Of a stretch of 64,000 nt of DNA, positions 61,013 through 64,000 are shown one piece after another. The position numbers and the translations under genes are program-made. This DNA is from Curtobacterium sp. VKM Ac-2865 (GTDB lineage: Bacteria > Actinomycetota > Actinomycetes > Actinomycetales > Microbacteriaceae). Below the pieces are notes generated by a model. That model searched no databases, was not told the DNA's origin, and worked only from the letters and a program-made list of their open reading frames with translations. Numbering within the stretch: the first letter of the stretch is position 1; every line of letters starts with the position of its first letter. Location of the stretch: assembly GCF_015350905.1 (NCBI RefSeq), contig NZ_JADKRZ010000001.1, positions 124,001 to 188,000 on the forward strand. The letters are read 5' to 3'.

Positions 61013-61906
61013 CTGAGGTCGCACTTCGTGTCGGGTCGGCTGGCGCCGAGCCGACACGAACTGCGACCTCACCGGGCCTGAGTGGTCGGGACTCCCCGCT
61101 CACGTTCGGCGAGTGGTCGCGTTCCGTCGGCCGGGAGGCCGCCGGCCGACCAGAGGCGACCGGTCGGCGGCGGGCCGGCAGGGTGTCGCGACCGCTCGGC
61201 GGACTCGAGGCGCGGTGCGTGGCCGGCACCTGACTCCCGTCCGGCGGGTGGTGAGGTCGCACTTCGTGTCGGGTCGGCTGGCGCCGAGCCGACACGAACT
61301 GCGATCTCAGCGGGCCCGAGTGGCCGGGTTCGGTCGGCCGGGAGGTCGACGGCGAGCCGTCGGGGTGTCGCGACCGGCCGGCGGACAGGAGGCGAAGCGC
61401 GGAGCCGCCCCGTGCCTCCCGTCCGGCGGGGGGTGAGGTCGCACTTCGTGTCGGGTCGGCTGGCGCCGAGCCGACACGAAGCGCGATCTCAACGGCCTGA
61501 GTGGTCGGGGTCCGTCGGCCGGGAGGCCGCCGGCCGACCGGGCGTGACCAGTCGGCGGTGGGCCGGCGGGGTGTCGTGGCCGGTCGGCGGACGGGAGGCG
61601 CGGTGCGGGGCCGCCACGAGCCTCCCGTCTGGCAGGGGGTGAGGTCGCACTTCGTGTCGGGTCGGCTGGCGCCGAGCCGACACCAAGTGCGATCTCAGCG
61701 GGCCTGAGGGATCGGGGTCCGTCGGCCGGGAGGCCGACGGCCGACGGGCCGTGACCAGTCGACGGCGAGCCGTCGGGGCGTCGTGACCAGTGGGCGGACG
61801 GGAGACGCGGTGCGTGGCCGCCACGTGCCTCCCGTCCGGCGGGGGGTGAGGTCGCACTCGGTGTCGGGTTGGCTGGCGCCGAGCCGACACGAACTGCGAT
61901 CTCAGC
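61013..61906. repeat. Five-unit array of type A palindromes with type C-like hairpin spacers
   Basis: Copies of the type A palindrome lie at 61013-61073, 61251-61310, 61433-61491, 61639-61698 and 61846-61906, spaced 180-240 bases apart. Each spacer carries GTCGGCCGGGAGGC-like sequence. Most spacers end with GACGGGAGGCGCGGTG...GCCTCCCGTCCGGCGGG before the next type A copy, so one unit is a type C-like hairpin joined to a type A hairpin. No gene is supported here. Short open frames arise only because the repeats lack stops. Confidence 0.85.
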
Positions 61907-61912
61907 GGGTGG

Positions 61913-62269
61913 TCAGCGGTAGCCGCCGTCCTCGAGGCCGGCCTCGACCTCGAAGCGGTTGCGCAGGGGGTCGCGGCCAGCGGCCGCGTAGAGCACGGGC
62001 ATGAGCATGCCGTACCGCCGCCACTGCGCCACGTGCACTCGCTCGTGCCGGAGCACCCGGGGGCCGTCGTTGTCGCGGGTCAGGTAGACGGACCCGACGC
62101 AGGTGCCGCCGCGCCGGAACACCCAGCGCGGCAGCCCCGTGCAGACGATCAGCCCGTCGACGACCCGGACCGGGCCGGTCGACAGGGGCAGTCCGACGGC
62201 CAGGCCGACGAGCGTGCCGAACAGCCAACCGACCCGCGAGACGGGGGAGTCGAGCAGGGGGTTGCGCAC
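61913..62269 (-). CDS. Small protein with HERVH motif, unknown function
   Basis: The 118-residue protein starts with a hydrophobic segment (VGWLFGTLVGLAVGLPLSTG). A region with VFRRGGTCVGSVYLTRDN and RHERVHVAQWRRYGML follows, and it ends NRFEVEAGLEDGGYR. HERVHxxQWRRYG resembles small actinobacterial proteins of uncharacterised type in which the HExxH-like element might hold a metal. It is probably a membrane-bound protein with its main part outside or inside, side unknown. It starts three bases after the upstream oxidoreductase gene. I do not recognise a named function. Confidence 0.75.
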   Translation of the reverse strand: MRNPLLDSPVSRVGWLFGTLVGLAVGLPLSTGPVRVVDGLIVCTGLPRWVFRRGGTCVGSVYLTRDNDGPRVLRHERVHVAQWRRYGMLMPVLYAAAGRDPLRNRFEVEAGLEDGGYR

Positions 62270-62272
62270 CCG

Positions 62273-63691
62273 CTACTCCGGGCGGCCGTAGGTCTCGAGC
62301 AGTCGCAGCCAGATCTCGTTCATCGTCGGGTAGGCCGGGACGGCGTGCCACAGGCGGTCGATCGGGACCTCGCCGACGACGGCGATGGTCGCGCCCTGCA
62401 GCATCTCGGCGACGTCCTGGCCGACGAAGGTCATGCCGACGACGACCTTGCGGTCCTCGTCCACGACCATGTTCGCGCGGCCGACGTAGCCGTCCGCCTG
62501 GAGAGCGGCGCCGGCGATGTTGCCGAGCTCGTACTCGACGACGCGGACGTTGAGCCCCTGCTGCTTGGCCTTCTCCTCGGTGAGGCCGACGCTGGCGACC
62601 TCGGGGTCGGTGAAGGTGACCTGCGGCGCGGCCGCGTGGTCGGCGGTCGCGACGTGGGCGCCCCACGGCTCGGTGTGCAGCGGGGTGCCCTGGAAGCGGG
62701 CGGCGATGGCCTCACCGGCGGCTCGGGCCTGGTACTTGCCCTGGTGGGTGAGGAGCACGCGGTGGTTCACGTCGCCGACGGCGTAGAGCCAGTCGGTGCC
62801 GGTGACGAGCATCGTGTCGTCGACGTCGAGCCAGTCGCCGGCGGTCAGTCCGACGGTCTCGAGGCCGAGGTCCTTCGTGTGCGCGGCGCGGCCGGTGGCG
62901 GCGAGGACCTCGCTGGTGATGACGGTGGTGCCGTCGTCGAGGGTCGTCGTGACCAGGCCGTGCTCGTCGCGGTCGACGCGGGTGGGGTTGACGCCGGTGC
63001 GGACGTCGATGCCGGCCTCGCGCATCGCGTCGGCGACGAGCTCCCCGGCGAACGGCTCCATGCCGCCGAGCAGGCCGTGGCGGGCGACGAGGGTGACCTT
63101 CGCGCCGAGCGAGGCCCAGGCGGTGGCGAGCTCGGAGCCGGCGACGCCGCCGCCGATGACCATGAGGCTCTCGGGGACGTGGCGGGCGCTGGTGCCCTCG
63201 CGGGTGCCCCACGGCTTCGCGTCGGCGAGGCCGTCGATCGGCGGCAGGGTGTGCAGCGACCCGGTGACGACGGCAACGGCCGCGCGGGCGGTGTGGGTCT
63301 CGACCTGGCCGTCGGGGCCGGTGACCTCGATCGTCTTCGGGCCGGTGATCCGGGCGTGGCCGCGGAGCAGGGCGATGTCGGCGGACTCGAGCCAGGCGAC
63401 CTGGCTGCTGTCGTCCCAGTCGCTCGTGAACGAGGTGCGGCGGTTGAGCACTGCGGCGGCGTCGAGCGTGCCGGTCACGGCCTGCTTCGCGCCGTCGAGC
63501 CGACGAGCCGCCGCGAGGGCGTGGCCGCTGCGCAGGAGCGCCTTCGAGGGCATGCACGCCCAGTAGGAGCACTCGCCGCCGACGAGCTCCGCCTCCACCA
63601 CGGCGACCGACAGGCCGCGCTTGTGGGCGTAGTCCGCCACGTTCTCGCCGACAGCGCCGGCTCCGATCACGATGAGGTCGTAGTCCGTCAT
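62273..63691 (-). CDS. FAD-dependent pyridine nucleotide-disulfide oxidoreductase
   Basis: The 472-residue flavoenzyme has the N-terminal FAD loop GAGAVGE, the redox-active disulfide GGECSYWACMPSK (Cys41 and Cys46), and a second NAD loop VIGGGVAGSELATAW. The C-terminal dimer domain carries AVPAYPTMNEIWLRLLETYG. The pattern places it in the lipoamide dehydrogenase / mercuric reductase group, but the final HxxxxE pair of Lpd (His-Pro-Thr-x4-E) is changed to YPTMNE. That suggests a different electron acceptor, such as mycothiol- or quinone-like. It is linked to the HERVH gene downstream. Confidence 0.85.
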   Translation of the reverse strand: MTDYDLIVIGAGAVGENVADYAHKRGLSVAVVEAELVGGECSYWACMPSKALLRSGHALAAARRLDGAKQAVTGTLDAAAVLNRRTSFTSDWDDSSQVAWLESADIALLRGHARITGPKTIEVTGPDGQVETHTARAAVAVVTGSLHTLPPIDGLADAKPWGTREGTSARHVPESLMVIGGGVAGSELATAWASLGAKVTLVARHGLLGGMEPFAGELVADAMREAGIDVRTGVNPTRVDRDEHGLVTTTLDDGTTVITSEVLAATGRAAHTKDLGLETVGLTAGDWLDVDDTMLVTGTDWLYAVGDVNHRVLLTHQGKYQARAAGEAIAARFQGTPLHTEPWGAHVATADHAAAPQVTFTDPEVASVGLTEEKAKQQGLNVRVVEYELGNIAGAALQADGYVGRANMVVDEDRKVVVGMTFVGQDVAEMLQGATIAVVGEVPIDRLWHAVPAYPTMNEIWLRLLETYGRPE

Positions 63692-63770
63692 GTGGCCGAG
63701 CGTACGCGGACCGGCATGACCCGCGCCGAGTGGTCTGTGCCCCGGTGGAGAACAGGAGCGGGCAGGAACT

Positions 63771-64000
63771 TCAGGACACGCGGGACGCTGCCGACAGGGC
63801 ACCGACGGCCCGCAGGATGACGCCCATGTCGTCGACCGCTCGGTCCGGGTCGACCGGGGCGAAGCCGGTGATGGCCGCGCCGACGAGTCGGCGTCCGCGG
63901 GTCGCCGCGTGGATCCGCTCGACGAGTCCGGCGCCGTCGAGGCCGAACGGCACGGGTTCGAGCAGGCCGTCGACCTCGGACGGGTCGAGGACGTCGAGGT
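63771..64000 (-). CDS. Arginase-family protein, C-terminal end
   Basis: The 76 visible residues begin DLDVLDPSEVDGLLEP and continue PFGLDGAGLVERIHAATRGR and LVGAAITGFAPVDPD, ending RAVGALSAASRVS. The DLDVLDPS start corresponds to the second metal site (DxD) of arginase and agmatinase enzymes. The N-terminal part lies beyond the right edge. The family removes urea from arginine, agmatine or similar compounds. A 79-base gap separates it from the flavoenzyme gene. Confidence 0.75.
   Translation of the reverse strand, partial: LDVLDPSEVDGLLEPVPFGLDGAGLVERIHAATRGRRLVGAAITGFAPVDPDRAVDDMGVILRAVGALSAASRVS

Noticed and set aside
61013..61906. Short protein-coding genes in the repeat array
   Set aside because: All frames are repeats of the same DNA (for example PVRR, GRLAPSRHE), so they reflect the palindromes rather than genes.

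Overview
The window is GC-rich (roughly 70 percent or more by eye), densely coded DNA from the chromosome of a high-GC actinobacterium. Three things point that way: the fused 2-oxoglutarate decarboxylase Kgd, a GuaB1-type GMP reductase, and a SigH/SigR-type sigma factor with a zinc anti-sigma partner. Many genes also appear to start directly after a TANNNT -10 box with no ribosome binding site. The gene set and style suggest Microbacteriaceae, perhaps a Curtobacterium relative, but that placement is inference. No phage, insertion sequence, CRISPR array, tRNA or rRNA was seen. The window looks like core and near-core chromosome with several unusual repeat clusters.

Layout. 1-9.3 kb, minus strand: a GlmS-type aminotransferase (cut by the left edge), a large ATP-binding LuxR-type regulator, HisN phosphatase, a YhgE/DUF3533-like membrane protein, RsgA and AroA. 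9.4-13.1 kb: a sigma/anti-sigma pair, then a SipW-type signal peptidase fused to a LamG-like domain next to a small secreted protein with a SipW-type signal, then an acetyltransferase. 13.2-24.9 kb: Kgd, GuaB1, two CNNM/CorC-type membrane proteins, an OYE-HAD pair, NnrD and an SDR. 25-33 kb: a TerC-like protein, a TetR/SDR regulon with clear operators, YceI, a GT87-like membrane protein, a thiamine-binding protein, a zinc ribbon and an MFS exporter. 33.6-36.9 kb: a two-component operon with an extra degenerate sensor. 37-44 kb: MetX, MetY, an acyltransferase, an SDR, a phosphoribosyltransferase, an S51 peptidase and Ung. 44-52.5 kb: a GNAT, a gluconate permease, an L,D-transpeptidase, an ABC-F protein, a TauE-like permease, a histidine-rich zinc protein, a YigZ protein and an amidase. 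53-59 kb: a five-gene Opp/Dpp-type ABC transporter and a hydrolase. 59-64 kb: a DtxR-controlled siderophore reductase and ABC ATPase, a repeat array, a small HERVH protein, a disulfide oxidoreductase and the end of an arginase-family gene.

How genes work together. Four themes stand out: methionine synthesis (metX, metY), metal homeostasis (a DtxR box before the siderophore genes and a Zur-like box before the His-rich protein), envelope building (signal peptidase with its likely substrate, L,D-transpeptidase, acyltransferase, GT87) and redox stress (sigma factor/RsrA-like pair). Overlapping ATGA or GTGA junctions tie many gene pairs into operons.

Repeats. Three palindromic families recur. Type A is about 60 bp, GTGAGATCGCACTTCGTGTC and its inverse. 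Type B is CGACA-N9-GTCGTACGAC-N9-TGTCG. Type C is the hairpin GACGGGAGGCTCGGTG...CGAGCCTCCCGTC, which often sits where a terminator is expected. They are concentrated at 33.2-33.6, 38.6-38.7, 52.5-53.1 and 61.0-61.9 kb and are the least explained part of the window.
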